DNA from: Burkholderiales bacterium Ga0077544
GTDB lineage: Bacteria > Pseudomonadota > Gammaproteobacteria > Burkholderiales > Burkholderiaceae_D
Reading direction: 5' to 3'
DNA length: 64,000 nt
Assembly (NCBI GenBank): GCA_001464355.1
Contig: LNEU01000018.1
Location: 124,001-188,000 of the forward strand
The notes below the pieces were generated by a model, which saw only the letters and a list, made by a program, of their open reading frames with translations, had not been told where the DNA came from and searched no databases. The position numbers and the translations under genes were made by a program. Shown here one piece after another: positions 49,155 to 60,636 of this stretch; positions within the stretch are counted from its first letter, which is position 1; the number at the start of each line of letters is the position of its first letter.

Positions 49155-51572
49155 TTGCGGCTGTTTTCACTTATTAAAAAATCCATCGTGGATTGGTCCG
49201 AGCGACCAACCGACATCAAACTTCGACAGGCAGGAATAGTGGCGCTGATAGGCGCTGGGGCTTTTGCATTGCTGATGGCGCTCTTTACCGCCTTGTTCAT
49301 TGTTCCCAATCTGCCACCCATCGATGCATTGACCGACTACAGGCCGAAAATTCCGCTGCGCGTCTATACCGCCGACAATGTCTTGATAGGTGAATTTGGC
49401 GAGGAGCGTCGCGATTTTGTATCGATAGCGGGAATTCCATCGAGTATGAAGAACGCGATCATCGCGATTGAAGATAATAATTTCTATGAGCATGGCGGCG
49501 TCGACGTTTTGGGCGTGGTGCGTGCCGGCCTGGCGAATCTGATACATAGCCGCTCGCAAGGCGCTTCTACCATCACGATGCAGGTTGCGCGTACCTTTTT
49601 GCTGACGCGTAAAAAAACCTACAGCCGCAAACTGCAAGAAGTCCTGCTGGCATACCGTATCGAAAAGAATCTGACCAAAGATCAGATTCTGGAGTTGTAC
49701 ATGAATCAGATTTATCTGGGACAGCGTGCTTATGGTTTCGGTAGCGCTTCACGTATCTACTTTGGCAAACCGATCAAGGAGTTGACCATTGCCGAAGCCG
49801 CGATGCTGGCCGGCTTGCCGAAGGCTCCCGCCAGTGCCAATCCGGTTGTCAATCCGAAGCGCGCTACCGAGCGTCAGCAATACATACTCAAGCGCATGCA
49901 CGATCTGGGCTTTATCACGCAAACGCAATACGAGAATGCCAAGGCGGAAAAACTGAACGTGCTGGCTGACGGCAATCGTTTCCGCACGCATGCAGAGTAC
50001 GCTGCCGAGCAGGTGCGCCAGTTCATGTACACGCAATACAAGGACGAGATCTATACCAGCGGCATGAGCGTCTACACCACGCTCAACAAGGCTGATCAGG
50101 ACGCGGCTTACGAGGCGCTGCGACGCGGCGTATTGGACTATGACAAGCGCCACGGCTATCGCGGCCCTGAAGATAATATCGATTTGCCGAAAGACGCAGA
50201 AGACAGGCAGCAGGCCATCGAAGACATTCTGGTCAAGCATCCGGATAGTGACGACTTGAAGGCGGCTGTCGCGACGGCGGTTTCAGCGAAATCAGTTAGC
50301 GCTGAAACGCTGTCCGGCGACAATATAGAAATTACCGGTGTCGGCTTGCGTTTTGCTGCATCAGGCTTATCGAGCAAGGCGGCTGAAGATAAAAAAATCA
50401 GGCCGGGTTCGGTAATTCGCGTTGTGCAAGACAGCAAGAAGAAATGGGCTATCGTGCAATTGCCGGAAGTCTCTGCCGCTTTCGTTTCCATTAATGCGCA
50501 GGATGGCGGCATACGGGCGATGGTCGGCGGTTTTGATTTTGCGTTGAATCAGTTTGATCATGTCACGCAGGCATGGCGACAACCCGGCTCTACCATCAAG
50601 CCCTTCGTTTATTCGGCTGCGCTGGAAAAGGGATTTTCACCCGCGACTCTGGTGAACGATGCGCCATTGGCCGACGACAGCATGACCGAGCAAAACGGCA
50701 AGGCCTGGAATCCGGGTAACGACGATGGTAATTACGATGGTCCGGTCACGATGCGTACCGGCTTGAAGCGCTCAAAAAATCTGGTCTCTATCCGCATTTT
50801 GCGCAAGATCACGCCACCGTTTGCAATCGAACACATGGCACATTTCGGTCTGCAGGCAGACAAGCAGCCATCCAATCTGACACTGACCCTGGGCACAGGT
50901 TCTGTCACGCCGTTGCAGATGGCGGGTGCCTATGCGGTATTTGCCAATGGCGGTTTTAAATTGAAGCCTTATCTGATTCAGAAAGTTGTCGACGTACGCG
51001 GCAATGTATTGATGGAGGCTGATCATCCGCAAGCAGGGGATGAAACCGCACGTGCCATCGATCCGCGCAACGCTTTCATCATGAATACGATGTTGCGCGA
51101 CGTTGTACGCTCCGGTACAGGTTACATGGCCGGGCAACGATTGGGGCGCAGTGATCTGGCCGGAAAAACCGGTACCACCAACGATTCCATGGATGGCTGG
51201 TTTGCCGGTTACGGCCGCGATGTGGTGGGCGTGGCATGGATGGGTTACGACACGCCGCGTACGCTCGGCAGCAGAGAGTTCGGCAGCACGCTGGCACTGC
51301 CGATCTGGGTTGATTACATGAAGACTGCGCTGCGCGGCAAGCCGGAAATCCAGAGCGCCGTGCCAGCTGGCTTGACGCAAGTCAATGGTGATTGGTCTTA
51401 TGACGAATACGTCAATGGTGACGCGGTCAGATCGGTGGATGTGGATGAGCAAAAGGGATTCTGGGAGCGCTTGTTTAATCCGGATAACGAACCACAAGCC
51501 CCGGGAAATATAAATCCAGATGGCGTGAATCCGGAAGAAAAACAGAATAACGAAGATATGTATCGCGGTTAA
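49155..51572 (+). CDS. mrcA: Penicillin-binding protein 1A
   Basis: GT51 (EDNNFYEHGGVDVLGVVRA, GASTITMQVARTFLL) and transpeptidase motifs (GSTIKPFVYSAAL, KTGTTNDSMDGWFAG). Confidence 0.95.
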   Translation: MRLFSLIKKSIVDWSERPTDIKLRQAGIVALIGAGAFALLMALFTALFIVPNLPPIDALTDYRPKIPLRVYTADNVLIGEFGEERRDFVSIAGIPSSMKNAIIAIEDNNFYEHGGVDVLGVVRAGLANLIHSRSQGASTITMQVARTFLLTRKKTYSRKLQEVLLAYRIEKNLTKDQILELYMNQIYLGQRAYGFGSASRIYFGKPIKELTIAEAAMLAGLPKAPASANPVVNPKRATERQQYILKRMHDLGFITQTQYENAKAEKLNVLADGNRFRTHAEYAAEQVRQFMYTQYKDEIYTSGMSVYTTLNKADQDAAYEALRRGVLDYDKRHGYRGPEDNIDLPKDAEDRQQAIEDILVKHPDSDDLKAAVATAVSAKSVSAETLSGDNIEITGVGLRFAASGLSSKAAEDKKIRPGSVIRVVQDSKKKWAIVQLPEVSAAFVSINAQDGGIRAMVGGFDFALNQFDHVTQAWRQPGSTIKPFVYSAALEKGFSPATLVNDAPLADDSMTEQNGKAWNPGNDDGNYDGPVTMRTGLKRSKNLVSIRILRKITPPFAIEHMAHFGLQADKQPSNLTLTLGTGSVTPLQMAGAYAVFANGGFKLKPYLIQKVVDVRGNVLMEADHPQAGDETARAIDPRNAFIMNTMLRDVVRSGTGYMAGQRLGRSDLAGKTGTTNDSMDGWFAGYGRDVVGVAWMGYDTPRTLGSREFGSTLALPIWVDYMKTALRGKPEIQSAVPAGLTQVNGDWSYDEYVNGDAVRSVDVDEQKGFWERLFNPDNEPQAPGNINPDGVNPEEKQNNEDMYRG

Positions 51573-51747
51573 TTTTTGTCGTGAGACAGCGAGTTTGTGA
51601 CGGCAAGATAACCTGAAGAATATTCAGCGCGGTCGGATGTGGTGTGGCATGTAGCGCGGTATGTAATGCAGCGTGCGCAGCATATCGAATGTCCCTTTGG
51701 TAAGTCGCGCATTTGGATCATGCATCCCGTCTGGTTTCAGTCTGGTG

Positions 51748-53307
51748 TCACGCGGAAGGCGCCGTTTCAACCCGGCGTCTTCCCAATCCTTTGGCCTTGT
51801 ACATTGCCCGATCTGCCCGGTGCAACAATGCTTCACTGGTGACGCCAGACTCCGGATAGGCAGCAATGCCTATACTGGCGGAAATACTGACAGTGATGCC
51901 GTCAAGAACATACGGCTCGGATATGCATTCGACCAGTTTTTCTGCGGTTGCCTTGGCATTTGTCATGCTGGTTCCTATCATGACAATCGCGAATTCGTCG
52001 CCACCCAGGCGCGCCACGATATCGGAGCTGCGGCTGCCGGCTTTTAGTCGAGCGGCGACGCTGCGCAGCAATCTGTCACCGGTTTCATGGCCATGCCCAT
52101 CGTTGATGATCTTGAAACCGTCCAGATCTATATACAGTATGGATAGTTGACTGTGATTGCGTTCGCACAGCAGCAGTTGTTGATTGACGATCTCATTGAA
52201 TAGCGTGCGATTGGCGAGGCCGGTCAGACCATCGTGATTTGCGCGGTGTTGTGCGCTCTGCAGCATGGCTGATGCTTTCATCAAAGAGGCACCAACTTCG
52301 TCTGCTTCACGCAGATGCAAAGGCGGAACGTCGACTTTTTCGCCACTACCCAAAGCAAGCGCCGGGCCGGTTAGACCGTGCACCGAGAGGGCAATGCGGC
52401 CACCAATGAACCATGCCGCAGCAAGACTGCAGATCAGCAAACCAATCGTGGCGAAGACGAGAAAGAACAAGGTTTCTCGCAACTCGTGGTGCAGACTCTG
52501 TGTCGGTATGCCGATAGCCAGCGACCAGTTTGAAACGGATGAGCGGCTGAAGACTGTTTGTACGGAAATGCCGTCATAGGTCACGCTTTCAAACGTATTT
52601 TCTGTCGCTGCCTTCATTTGCCTGACCATTTCCGGTGTGGCCATTTTTCCTGCGTAGTGCGCCATGTCACGAGTGCGCGCCACGATTCTGCCACTGCCAT
52701 CGAAGATGGCGGCGATCCAGCCTTCCGGCAGCCTTTGCTGCAACAGCAGTTTTTCAAACCGTTCGGGAAAGATGCCGGCATTCAGATTGTATTGAATGGT
52801 TTTCCCGGGGACGGGAACGCCTACCGCGAGCATTGGACGCTGGGTTACCTCGCCGATAAAAATATCCGAAATAACAGGTCGGCCTGTCTCATAAATCATA
52901 TGCATACCGACAAATTTGCTGGAGTTCGGAAGCGCGGTATCGAACGGGCGACGGGTATTGATATATTGCTTCCCATGAATGTCGAGCAGAGCAATATTAA
53001 TGTCGTCTTGGTTGGTCTGATTACTCAATACCTGGTGGGCTTGCTGATAGAAGGCGCGAAAATTGCGAGACTTGATATAAGACGATGTGGAAAGTGCGAC
53101 TAGAGAGGATTCGATGCTGGCAAGATCACGGTCAACCACCGAGATCATGGCTCTTGCGGTGTGGAGCGAATTTGCCAGCAGTTGATCGCGGGCGCGCTGG
53201 TAATCGTATGCGATCAGCAAGACCGCCATCAGAGATGCCGGGACTACGCACGCCATGACGAGTAAAACAAGCTTGGAGCGTATCGTGGGCGCGCGCTTTG
53301 TTTTCAT
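51748..53307 (-). CDS. Diguanylate cyclase with periplasmic Cache-like sensor
   Basis: N-terminal TM, ~240 aa extracytoplasmic region, TM/HAMP-like, GGDEF domain with RLGGDEFAIVM. Confidence 0.92.
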   Translation of the reverse strand: MKTKRAPTIRSKLVLLVMACVVPASLMAVLLIAYDYQRARDQLLANSLHTARAMISVVDRDLASIESSLVALSTSSYIKSRNFRAFYQQAHQVLSNQTNQDDINIALLDIHGKQYINTRRPFDTALPNSSKFVGMHMIYETGRPVISDIFIGEVTQRPMLAVGVPVPGKTIQYNLNAGIFPERFEKLLLQQRLPEGWIAAIFDGSGRIVARTRDMAHYAGKMATPEMVRQMKAATENTFESVTYDGISVQTVFSRSSVSNWSLAIGIPTQSLHHELRETLFFLVFATIGLLICSLAAAWFIGGRIALSVHGLTGPALALGSGEKVDVPPLHLREADEVGASLMKASAMLQSAQHRANHDGLTGLANRTLFNEIVNQQLLLCERNHSQLSILYIDLDGFKIINDGHGHETGDRLLRSVAARLKAGSRSSDIVARLGGDEFAIVMIGTSMTNAKATAEKLVECISEPYVLDGITVSISASIGIAAYPESGVTSEALLHRADRAMYKAKGLGRRRVETAPSA

Positions 53308-53596
53308 TATGGCGTCGGGTAAATGTTGCCTGACTATTCAGGAAATGCAAATTTTATAACATTTCGATTGTGTAACCGGTTTTTTATTGCCTAAAGAAAA
53401 ACAATCAGGTGGTCATGCAAATAGTGTTGTGATTTTTCTGCAAGATTGATTACACGCATCAATTTACTTGGCAAAAGAAAATTTCAGAGGCATCGTAGAG
53501 CGCCAGAACGGTAGCTTGATTGCAGATGCATTGCCGATGCATCTCCGATCATCTGCTGCCGATTATTTAATTATTCTCTTGCTGTCTTGCGCCGCC

Positions 53597-54583
53597 ATGC
53601 CTTTACGGACTTTCACCGCTCTCTGCTTGTACCTGCTGCTTTTGCCCGCTTATACGGCTGAACCTGTCATTCAGAACGCGCTCGGCATGAAGTTCGTGCT
53701 GCTGCCTGCAGGCGAATTCCTGATGGGAAGCGATGCCTCGGTGGATACGCTGGCGCACAGCTATCCTCAATATGAGCGCAAACGTTTTGAAGAACTGGCG
53801 GATGAGGCACCGGTGCACAAGGTGCTGATCACGCAAGCTTTTTATATGGAGCAGCACGAAGTGACGGTAGGACAGTTTCGACGCTTTCTTGCTGCTTCCG
53901 GTTACACGCCTGAATCCGAGGCCGATGGCAGTGGCGGCTATGGCTACAATCCCGATTACGATCCGGCAAAATCCGCACGAGGCGATGCTTTTGAGGGACG
54001 TAATATCAAGTATTCGTGGCGCGATCCGGGTTTTGCGCAAGATGATGATCATCCGGTTGTGAATGTTACGTGGAACGATGCAATTGCACTGTGCAAATGG
54101 CTGACTGCCACCGAGGGGAAAACATATCGTTTGCCGACCGAAGCTGAATGGGAATACGCGGCACGCGCAGGGACGCGCACGCAGTATTACACTGGCGACG
54201 ATCCGCAGTCGCTGTTGGCGGCAGCCAATGTGTTCGATGACGATGCTGCAAAAAACTGGTCTGCATGGCGCAGCTATGCACTGGTCGGTTCGGATGGCTT
54301 TGCCTTTACGGCACCGGTAGGTAGTTTTGCGCCCAATGCTTTCGGACTGTACGATATGCACGGCAATGCATGGGAGTGGACTGCCGATTGGCATGATGAT
54401 CGTTATTATGCGAACTCACCGGTGGTCGATCCGCAAGGGCCGGAAAGTGGAAGTGTGCGAGTAAGACGCGGTGGTTCATGGCATACGTGGTCATTTTATG
54501 CACGGTCTTCTTACCGTAACTGGAATGCGCCCAGTACGCGTTATACGCTGGTTGGCATGCGACTGGTGCGTGAAGCGGATTAG
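53597..54583 (+). CDS. Formylglycine-generating-enzyme/SUMF1-domain secreted protein (track start 53468; likely 53597)
   Basis: GMKFVLLPAGEFLMGSD, HPVVNVTWNDAIALCKWL, YRLPTEAEWEYAARAGT, NAFGLYDMHGNAWEWTADW, RVRRGGSW. Confidence 0.88.
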   Translation: MPLRTFTALCLYLLLLPAYTAEPVIQNALGMKFVLLPAGEFLMGSDASVDTLAHSYPQYERKRFEELADEAPVHKVLITQAFYMEQHEVTVGQFRRFLAASGYTPESEADGSGGYGYNPDYDPAKSARGDAFEGRNIKYSWRDPGFAQDDDHPVVNVTWNDAIALCKWLTATEGKTYRLPTEAEWEYAARAGTRTQYYTGDDPQSLLAAANVFDDDAAKNWSAWRSYALVGSDGFAFTAPVGSFAPNAFGLYDMHGNAWEWTADWHDDRYYANSPVVDPQGPESGSVRVRRGGSWHTWSFYARSSYRNWNAPSTRYTLVGMRLVREAD

Positions 54584-54668
54584 TCACAACTGAATAATTT
54601 TTGTTTGCTGCTGCGCTGATGTTTGCTCGGGGCTCAGTAGGAATATGCGATTGATGAAGTAAGGAAAA

Positions 54669-54998
54669 ATGAAGACATTGATAGACGTGACGGGGTGCTT
54701 TCCCGTTTTACGCGCGCTGAATGCGCAACAATTTACAAATGCAATCGAGCCCCGCTTGCTGGATATTCGTAATCCATTGACTGGTTTGCAAATCGATATG
54801 TTCGGCAAGGTAACTTCGGTAGAGATCGCGGAAGAACTAGGCATCGTCACAGTGGAAATAGACGTTGCGGATGATTTTTTGCAGCGCTATCAATTGCAGC
54901 CGGAGCAGATCCGTACGATTCTCGTCGAGCGCATTACCAAATTGCGACATCCTGCAACGGGCGCTATGGCGAGAGTGGAGGCACGGCTGGCGAGTTGA
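54669..54998 (+). CDS. Hypothetical protein (109 aa)
   Basis: ORF with AAGGAAAA upstream; no recognisable family. Confidence 0.5.
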   Translation: MKTLIDVTGCFPVLRALNAQQFTNAIEPRLLDIRNPLTGLQIDMFGKVTSVEIAEELGIVTVEIDVADDFLQRYQLQPEQIRTILVERITKLRHPATGAMARVEARLAS

Positions 54999-55076
54999 TG
55001 CAGATAGCTGAGCTTGCTCGGTGATGTTGGGTAATCGTTGTGTACGGTTATTTTAAGTATCGGCAGCAAAGAAAAA

Positions 55077-55589
55077 TCAGCGGACCTTGCTGCGCGATCT
55101 TTCTTGCTTGTCCAGCGCGGTCAAGATGCGCTTCTGATTCAACGGCGACAGGTGTTCGACGAACACCATCCCTTGCAAATGATCGAGTTCGTGCTGTATG
55201 CACATCGCCTTCAAACCATCCGCCTGCAACTCAAACGGCTTGCCATCCAGATCCAGCGCACGCACGCGTATCCATGCCGCGCGACTCACTGTCTCATAGA
55301 CATCACGAACAGATAAACAGCCTTCCTCGAACTCCGCTTTGCCGCCCATCTTGATCACTTCAGGATTGATCAACACCAGCAGTTGATTGCCTTTCTCTGA
55401 TACGTCCACCAGGATGATTCGCAGGTGCACGTCCACCTGCGTTGCAGCCAGGCCTATGCCATCGGCTGCATACATTGTCTGCGCCATGTCGCGCACCAGC
55501 TTGTGAATCTGTTCGTCTATCTTGGCGACCGGCTGCGCAATCGTGTGCAGCCGGTCGTCGGGATATTGCAGGATGGCTAGCTTGCTCAT
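55077..55589 (-). CDS. def: Peptide deformylase
   Basis: [30 protein letters not shown]. Confidence 0.95.
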   Translation of the reverse strand: MSKLAILQYPDDRLHTIAQPVAKIDEQIHKLVRDMAQTMYAADGIGLAATQVDVHLRIILVDVSEKGNQLLVLINPEVIKMGGKAEFEEGCLSVRDVYETVSRAAWIRVRALDLDGKPFELQADGLKAMCIQHELDHLQGMVFVEHLSPLNQKRILTALDKQERSRSKVR

Positions 55590-55762
55590 GTTGATTCAGA
55601 TTTTCTCGAAGATGACGCATGCACATTTTAATTGACTGATTTTTATCACCGCGCCAGTCAATTTTTATATTTCGTTTACACCCTACACCGAAGTCTTTAC
55701 TAAATTTTTAGACCATTTCTCCTAAGCTACTTCTCATCAAAACAATGATGTGGAGTTTGAAA

Positions 55763-55855
55763 ATGGACCTCGTATTTATAAGCGCAATCGCAGCGTTTTT
55801 GCTGGTTTGCTGTGTATTCGCCGAAGGCTGCAGCAAGTTGGGAGAGCGTAAATGA
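55763..55855 (+). CDS. 30 aa small putative membrane peptide upstream of kdpF (not in ORF track)
   Basis: MDLVFISAIAAFLLVCCVFAEGCSKLGERK; stop overlaps kdpF start (ATGA). Confidence 0.6.
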   Translation: MDLVFISAIAAFLLVCCVFAEGCSKLGERK

Positions 55856-55941
55856 ATCTATTTTACGTAATCGGCGCGCTGGTGGCGGCCGGTTTGCTTA
55901 TTTATCTCGTGACGGCATTGGTGAAGGCGGAGGATTTATAA
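55852..55941 (+). CDS. kdpF: KdpF (29 aa; below ORF track cut-off)
   Basis: MNLFYVIGALVAAGLLIYLVTALVKAEDL immediately upstream of kdpA. Confidence 0.9.
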   Translation: MNLFYVIGALVAAGLLIYLVTALVKAEDL

Positions 55942-55942
55942 A

Positions 55943-57748
55943 ATGACTTCGCAATCCATCATGTACCTCGTTGCATTTTTATCCGTATTGCTGGTTCTGG
56001 CGTATCCCTTGGGCCTGTTCATGGCGAAAGTCAGTGACGGTACGCCGATACGCGGCTTGGGCTGGGTGCTCAAGATAGAAAATGTTCTGTATCGACTTGC
56101 AGGTCTCGGCGTGCAATCTGCGATGAGCTGGAAAAGCTACGCCATCGCGCTATTGGTATTCAACACTGTAGGTGCGCTATTTGTATATGCGGTACAGCGC
56201 GCGCAAGCCTGGTTACCACTGAATCCACAAGGTTTTGGTAACGTCAGTTCTGATTCATCGTTCAATACTGCAGTCAGCTTTGCCACAAATACAAACTGGC
56301 AAGGCTATGCCGGCGAAACGACGATGAGTTATTTAACGCAGATGCTGGCGTTGACCGGGCAAAACTTCTTTTCAGCGGCCACCGGTATCGCCGTTGCATT
56401 TGCACTGATTCGTGGCTTCAGTTCCCGTTCTGCCAAATCGATAGGCAACTTCTGGGTTGATCTGACACGTTCCACGTTGTACATCCTGTTGCCACTTTCC
56501 ATCATCGTATCGATTGCCTTGATGGGGCAGGGCGTGATCCAGAATTTCTCTGCATATCAAGATGTCTCGCTGATCGATCCAGTGACGTATCAGCAAGCCA
56601 AAACGAACCCTGACGGACAGCCTGTGGTGGATGCTGAAGGCAAGCCCCTAATGGAAACCTTGACTGCCAAAACGCAAACCATCGCAATGGGGCCGGTTGC
56701 ATCACAAGAAGCAATCAAGATGCTGGGTACCAATGGCGGCGGTTTCTTCAATGCGAACTCGGCTCATCCTTACGAAAATCCGACTGCACTCAGCAACTTC
56801 ATCCAGATGCTGGCGATCTTCCTGATTCCGGCTGGTCTGTGCTTTACGTTCGGCCGCCTGGTCGGCGATATGCGGCAAGGCTGGGTAGTACTCGGTGCGA
56901 TGACCCTGATCTTTATCGTGATGACATCGATCGTGATGATCTCGGAACAAACCGCGCACCCAGCGATGCAAGCGCTAGGCGTTGATCAGGCCCCCAGCCC
57001 AACCCAATCCGGCGGCTACATGGAAGGCAAGGAAACCCGGTTCGGCATCAGCGCGTCCGCCTTGTTCACTGCGGTGACGACGGCTGCGTCATGCGGTGCC
57101 GTCAACAATATGCATGATTCGCTGATGCCACTGGGCGGCTTCGTGCCACTGGTATTGATGCAATTTGGCGAAGTCGTATTCGGCGGTGTCGGGACCGGTT
57201 TGTACGGCATGTTGATCTTCGCGATTCTTGCAGTGTTCATTGCCGGCCTGATGATAGGTCGCACGCCGGAATATCTGGGTAAAAAAATCCAGTCTTACGA
57301 AATGAAGATGGCATCGATTGCGATTTTGGTGACCCCGACTCTTGTACTGGTTGGGACTGCGATTGCTGTACTGCTTGAACCGGGTAAGGCTGGGATTGCC
57401 AATCCGGGCGCGCATGGTTTCTCCGAGATTCTCTATGCGTTCACGTCGGCAGCCAATAACAACGGTAGCGCGTTTGCAGGATTGTCTGCCAACACGCCGT
57501 TCTATAACACGCTGCTGGCAGTCGCGATGTGGTTCGGCCGATTCGCGATGATCGTGCCGATTCTGGCGGTAGCCGGTTCGCTGGCAGGTAAGCAAAAACT
57601 GGAAGCTAATGCCGGCACGATGCCTACGCATGGCCCGCTGTTTATTGCCTTGCTGGTGGGTGTCGTAGTGCTGGTTGGCGTATTGAATTACGTCCCGGCG
57701 CTGGCACTCGGCCCCATCGTCGAACACCTGCAATTGTTCTCTCGATAG
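55943..57748 (+). CDS. kdpA: K+-transporting ATPase subunit A
   Basis: NTNWQGYAGETTMSYLTQM, GTNGGGFFNANSAHPYENPT. Confidence 0.97.
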   Translation: MTSQSIMYLVAFLSVLLVLAYPLGLFMAKVSDGTPIRGLGWVLKIENVLYRLAGLGVQSAMSWKSYAIALLVFNTVGALFVYAVQRAQAWLPLNPQGFGNVSSDSSFNTAVSFATNTNWQGYAGETTMSYLTQMLALTGQNFFSAATGIAVAFALIRGFSSRSAKSIGNFWVDLTRSTLYILLPLSIIVSIALMGQGVIQNFSAYQDVSLIDPVTYQQAKTNPDGQPVVDAEGKPLMETLTAKTQTIAMGPVASQEAIKMLGTNGGGFFNANSAHPYENPTALSNFIQMLAIFLIPAGLCFTFGRLVGDMRQGWVVLGAMTLIFIVMTSIVMISEQTAHPAMQALGVDQAPSPTQSGGYMEGKETRFGISASALFTAVTTAASCGAVNNMHDSLMPLGGFVPLVLMQFGEVVFGGVGTGLYGMLIFAILAVFIAGLMIGRTPEYLGKKIQSYEMKMASIAILVTPTLVLVGTAIAVLLEPGKAGIANPGAHGFSEILYAFTSAANNNGSAFAGLSANTPFYNTLLAVAMWFGRFAMIVPILAVAGSLAGKQKLEANAGTMPTHGPLFIALLVGVVVLVGVLNYVPALALGPIVEHLQLFSR

Positions 57749-57821
57749 TTCTCACAATAATCAACCAGAAACGGTGAGCGCGAGCCGCTTGCCGCTCTCA
57801 CCAAATTAAAGAAAGCCTGCC

Positions 57822-59921
57822 ATGCAAATGCCAGAATCCAATGCGGTGCCTGTCGTGTCACGTAAAAGCCTGACGCTTTTCGATACGGCCTTGATAGGTC
57901 CAGCCATTGTCGATGCATTCAAAAAACTGACGCCACGTGCACAGTGGCGCAGTCCTGTGATGTTTGTTGTCTATGTTGGCAGCATCATTACTACATTGTT
58001 GTTCCTTCAATCACTCTTCGGTAAAGGCGAGGCCAGCCCTGGCTTTATCTTTGCCATTTCGATTTGGCTATGGTTCACGGTGCTGTTTGCCAACTTCGCC
58101 GAATCATTGGCCGAAGGACGCAGCAAGGCGCAAGCTGCGTCCTTGCGCGCCTTGAAGCAAACCGTGCTGGCGAAGAAACTCTCAGTGCCTAAGCACGGCA
58201 CATCATGGTTGCCTGCATCGCCGGCCGATTTGCGCAAGGGCGATACCGTACTGGTCGAAGCCGGCGACGTGATTCCGGTCGATGGCGAAGTGCTAGAGGG
58301 AGTGGCATCCGTCGATGAAAGCGCCATCACCGGCGAATCGGCTCCCGTGATTCGTGAGTCGGGCGGTGACTTTTCTTCCGTCACCGGCGGCACGCGCGTG
58401 TTGTCAGACTGGCTGGTGGTGCGCATCGCGGTCAATCCTGGCGAAGCCTTCATTGATCGTATGATCGCGATGGTCGAAGGTGCGAAGCGTCAAAAGACAC
58501 CGAATGAAATCGCCTTGACGATTTTGCTGGTCGCACTGACCATCATCTTCCTGATCGTGACTGTGACCTTATTGCCGTTCTCACTGTACTCGGTAGAAGC
58601 GGCTGGTAGCGGTTCACCTATTACCATCACAGTATTGATCGCACTGCTGGTCTGCTTGATCCCGACCACCATAGGTGGCTTGTTATCAGCGATTGGTGTG
58701 GCCGGCATGAGCCGCATGATGCAAGCCAATGTGATCGCCACGTCGGGACGTGCAGTAGAAGCGGCAGGCGACGTCGATGTATTGTTGCTGGATAAGACGG
58801 GCACCATCACACTGGGTAATCGCCAAGCATCAGAATTTTATCCAGCACCGGGCATCACGCAAATTCAGTTGGCCGATGTTGCACAACTCGCTTCGCTGGC
58901 CGATGAAACGCCGGAAGGCCGCAGCATCGTCATCCTTGCCAAACAGAAATTCAATATACGCGAACGCGATATCGCTGCCTTGAACGCGAGCTTCGTTCAC
59001 TTCAGTGCGCAGACACGCATGAGCGGCGTTGATATGGGAGAGCGCATTATCCGCAAGGGTTCGGTTGATGCGGTGAAAAAGCATATCGAATTGCTGGGCC
59101 GTCCATTCCCTATAGAAGTATCGAATACGGTGGACGATATTTCACGCCGCGGCAGTACGCCTTTGGTGGTGGTTGATGATGGTCGTGTGATGGGCGTGGT
59201 CGAACTAAAGGATATCGTCAAGGGCGGTATCAAGGAACGCTTCGCCGAACTGCGTCGCATGGGCATCAAAACCCTGATGATCACCGGCGACAACAAGCTG
59301 ACTGCAGCAGCGATTGCGGCCGAAGCCGGCGTCGATGACTTCCTCGCCGAAGCGACGCCGGAACAAAAACTTAAACTGATACGCGAATACCAGTCGCAAG
59401 GCCGTCTGGTCGCGATGACTGGCGACGGTACCAACGATGCGCCGGCATTGGCGCAGGCCGATGTTGCGGTAGCGATGAACTCCGGCACACAAGCAGCGAA
59501 GGAAGCCGGCAACATGGTCGATCTGGACTCCAATCCTACCAAACTGCTGGAGATCGTCGAGATCGGCAAGCAGATGTTGATGACGCGCGGTTCACTGACG
59601 ACGTTCTCTATCTCCAATGATATCGCCAAGTATTTCGCGATCATCCCGGCTGCATTTGTCACGACTTATCCGCAGTTGAAGGCGCTGGACATCATGCATT
59701 TGAGCAGCCCGTCATCGGCCATCATGTCGGCCGTGATTTTCAATGCGCTGATCATCGTTGTGCTGATCCCGCTGGCCTTGAAGGGTGTCAAGTATCGCGC
59801 GGTGGGTGCTGCCGCCTTGTTACGTCGCAATATGCTGATCTATGGTCTGGGCGGAATATTGGTGCCCTTCGTCGGCATCAAATTGATCGACATGATCCTG
59901 ACCGTTTTTGGTCTTATCTGA
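57822..59921 (+). CDS. kdpB: K+-transporting ATPase subunit B
   Basis: P-type ATPase; [30 protein letters not shown]. Confidence 0.97.
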   Translation: MQMPESNAVPVVSRKSLTLFDTALIGPAIVDAFKKLTPRAQWRSPVMFVVYVGSIITTLLFLQSLFGKGEASPGFIFAISIWLWFTVLFANFAESLAEGRSKAQAASLRALKQTVLAKKLSVPKHGTSWLPASPADLRKGDTVLVEAGDVIPVDGEVLEGVASVDESAITGESAPVIRESGGDFSSVTGGTRVLSDWLVVRIAVNPGEAFIDRMIAMVEGAKRQKTPNEIALTILLVALTIIFLIVTVTLLPFSLYSVEAAGSGSPITITVLIALLVCLIPTTIGGLLSAIGVAGMSRMMQANVIATSGRAVEAAGDVDVLLLDKTGTITLGNRQASEFYPAPGITQIQLADVAQLASLADETPEGRSIVILAKQKFNIRERDIAALNASFVHFSAQTRMSGVDMGERIIRKGSVDAVKKHIELLGRPFPIEVSNTVDDISRRGSTPLVVVDDGRVMGVVELKDIVKGGIKERFAELRRMGIKTLMITGDNKLTAAAIAAEAGVDDFLAEATPEQKLKLIREYQSQGRLVAMTGDGTNDAPALAQADVAVAMNSGTQAAKEAGNMVDLDSNPTKLLEIVEIGKQMLMTRGSLTTFSISNDIAKYFAIIPAAFVTTYPQLKALDIMHLSSPSSAIMSAVIFNALIIVVLIPLALKGVKYRAVGAAALLRRNMLIYGLGGILVPFVGIKLIDMILTVFGLI

Positions 59922-59928
59922 ATCAAGA

Positions 59929-60516
59929 ATGAAACGAATTAATATGAAAGCGACATTTCGTCCCGCACTGGTTTTATTTGCCGTGCTCACCCTGATTTGC
60001 GGCGTCATCTATCCGTTCGCGGTTGCCGGCATCGGCAAGCTTGCCTTCATTGAGCAGGCAGAAGGCAGTCTGGTATCACGTAACGGCGAGCTGGTTGGCT
60101 CCGCGCTGATCGGTCAGGCGTTTTCATCTCCCTGGTATTTCTGGGGACGTCCATCAGCTACAGGCCCTATGCCTAACAACGCGGCGGCCTCCAGCGGTGC
60201 CAATCAGGGGCCGCTTAATCCGGCATTGATCGACAACGTGAAAGGTCGCATCGCTGTGTTGAAAGACGTTGATCCTGACAATACCTTGCCGATTCCTGTG
60301 GATCTGGTGACTGCCTCAGCGAGCGGACTCGATCCTGAAATCAGTTTGGCGGCGGCGCAGTATCAGGCAGTTCGCGTCGCGCGTGAACGCAAGATGGCGC
60401 TGGAAGAAGTGCACAGCATCATAGGCAAGTACAGCAGAGGCCAATATCTTGGATTCTTCGGTGAGCCGCGCGTGAACGTACTGGCATTGAATCTCGCACT
60501 GGACCAACGTCAGTAA
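59929..60516 (+). CDS. kdpC: K+-transporting ATPase subunit C
   Basis: GSALIGQAFSSPWYFWGRPSA, SASGLDPEISLAAAQYQ. Confidence 0.96.
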   Translation: MKRINMKATFRPALVLFAVLTLICGVIYPFAVAGIGKLAFIEQAEGSLVSRNGELVGSALIGQAFSSPWYFWGRPSATGPMPNNAAASSGANQGPLNPALIDNVKGRIAVLKDVDPDNTLPIPVDLVTASASGLDPEISLAAAQYQAVRVARERKMALEEVHSIIGKYSRGQYLGFFGEPRVNVLALNLALDQRQ

Positions 60517-60636
60517 TCGCTAGTTCGGGCGGCCGCAGCATGCAGTGCCCGTATTTTCCTGTTGTGAGTGCCTGGCGTTTTCACCGAATATGGCACAATC
60601 AAAGCCATTACTTTATTCCTTATCGTCGCCACATTT

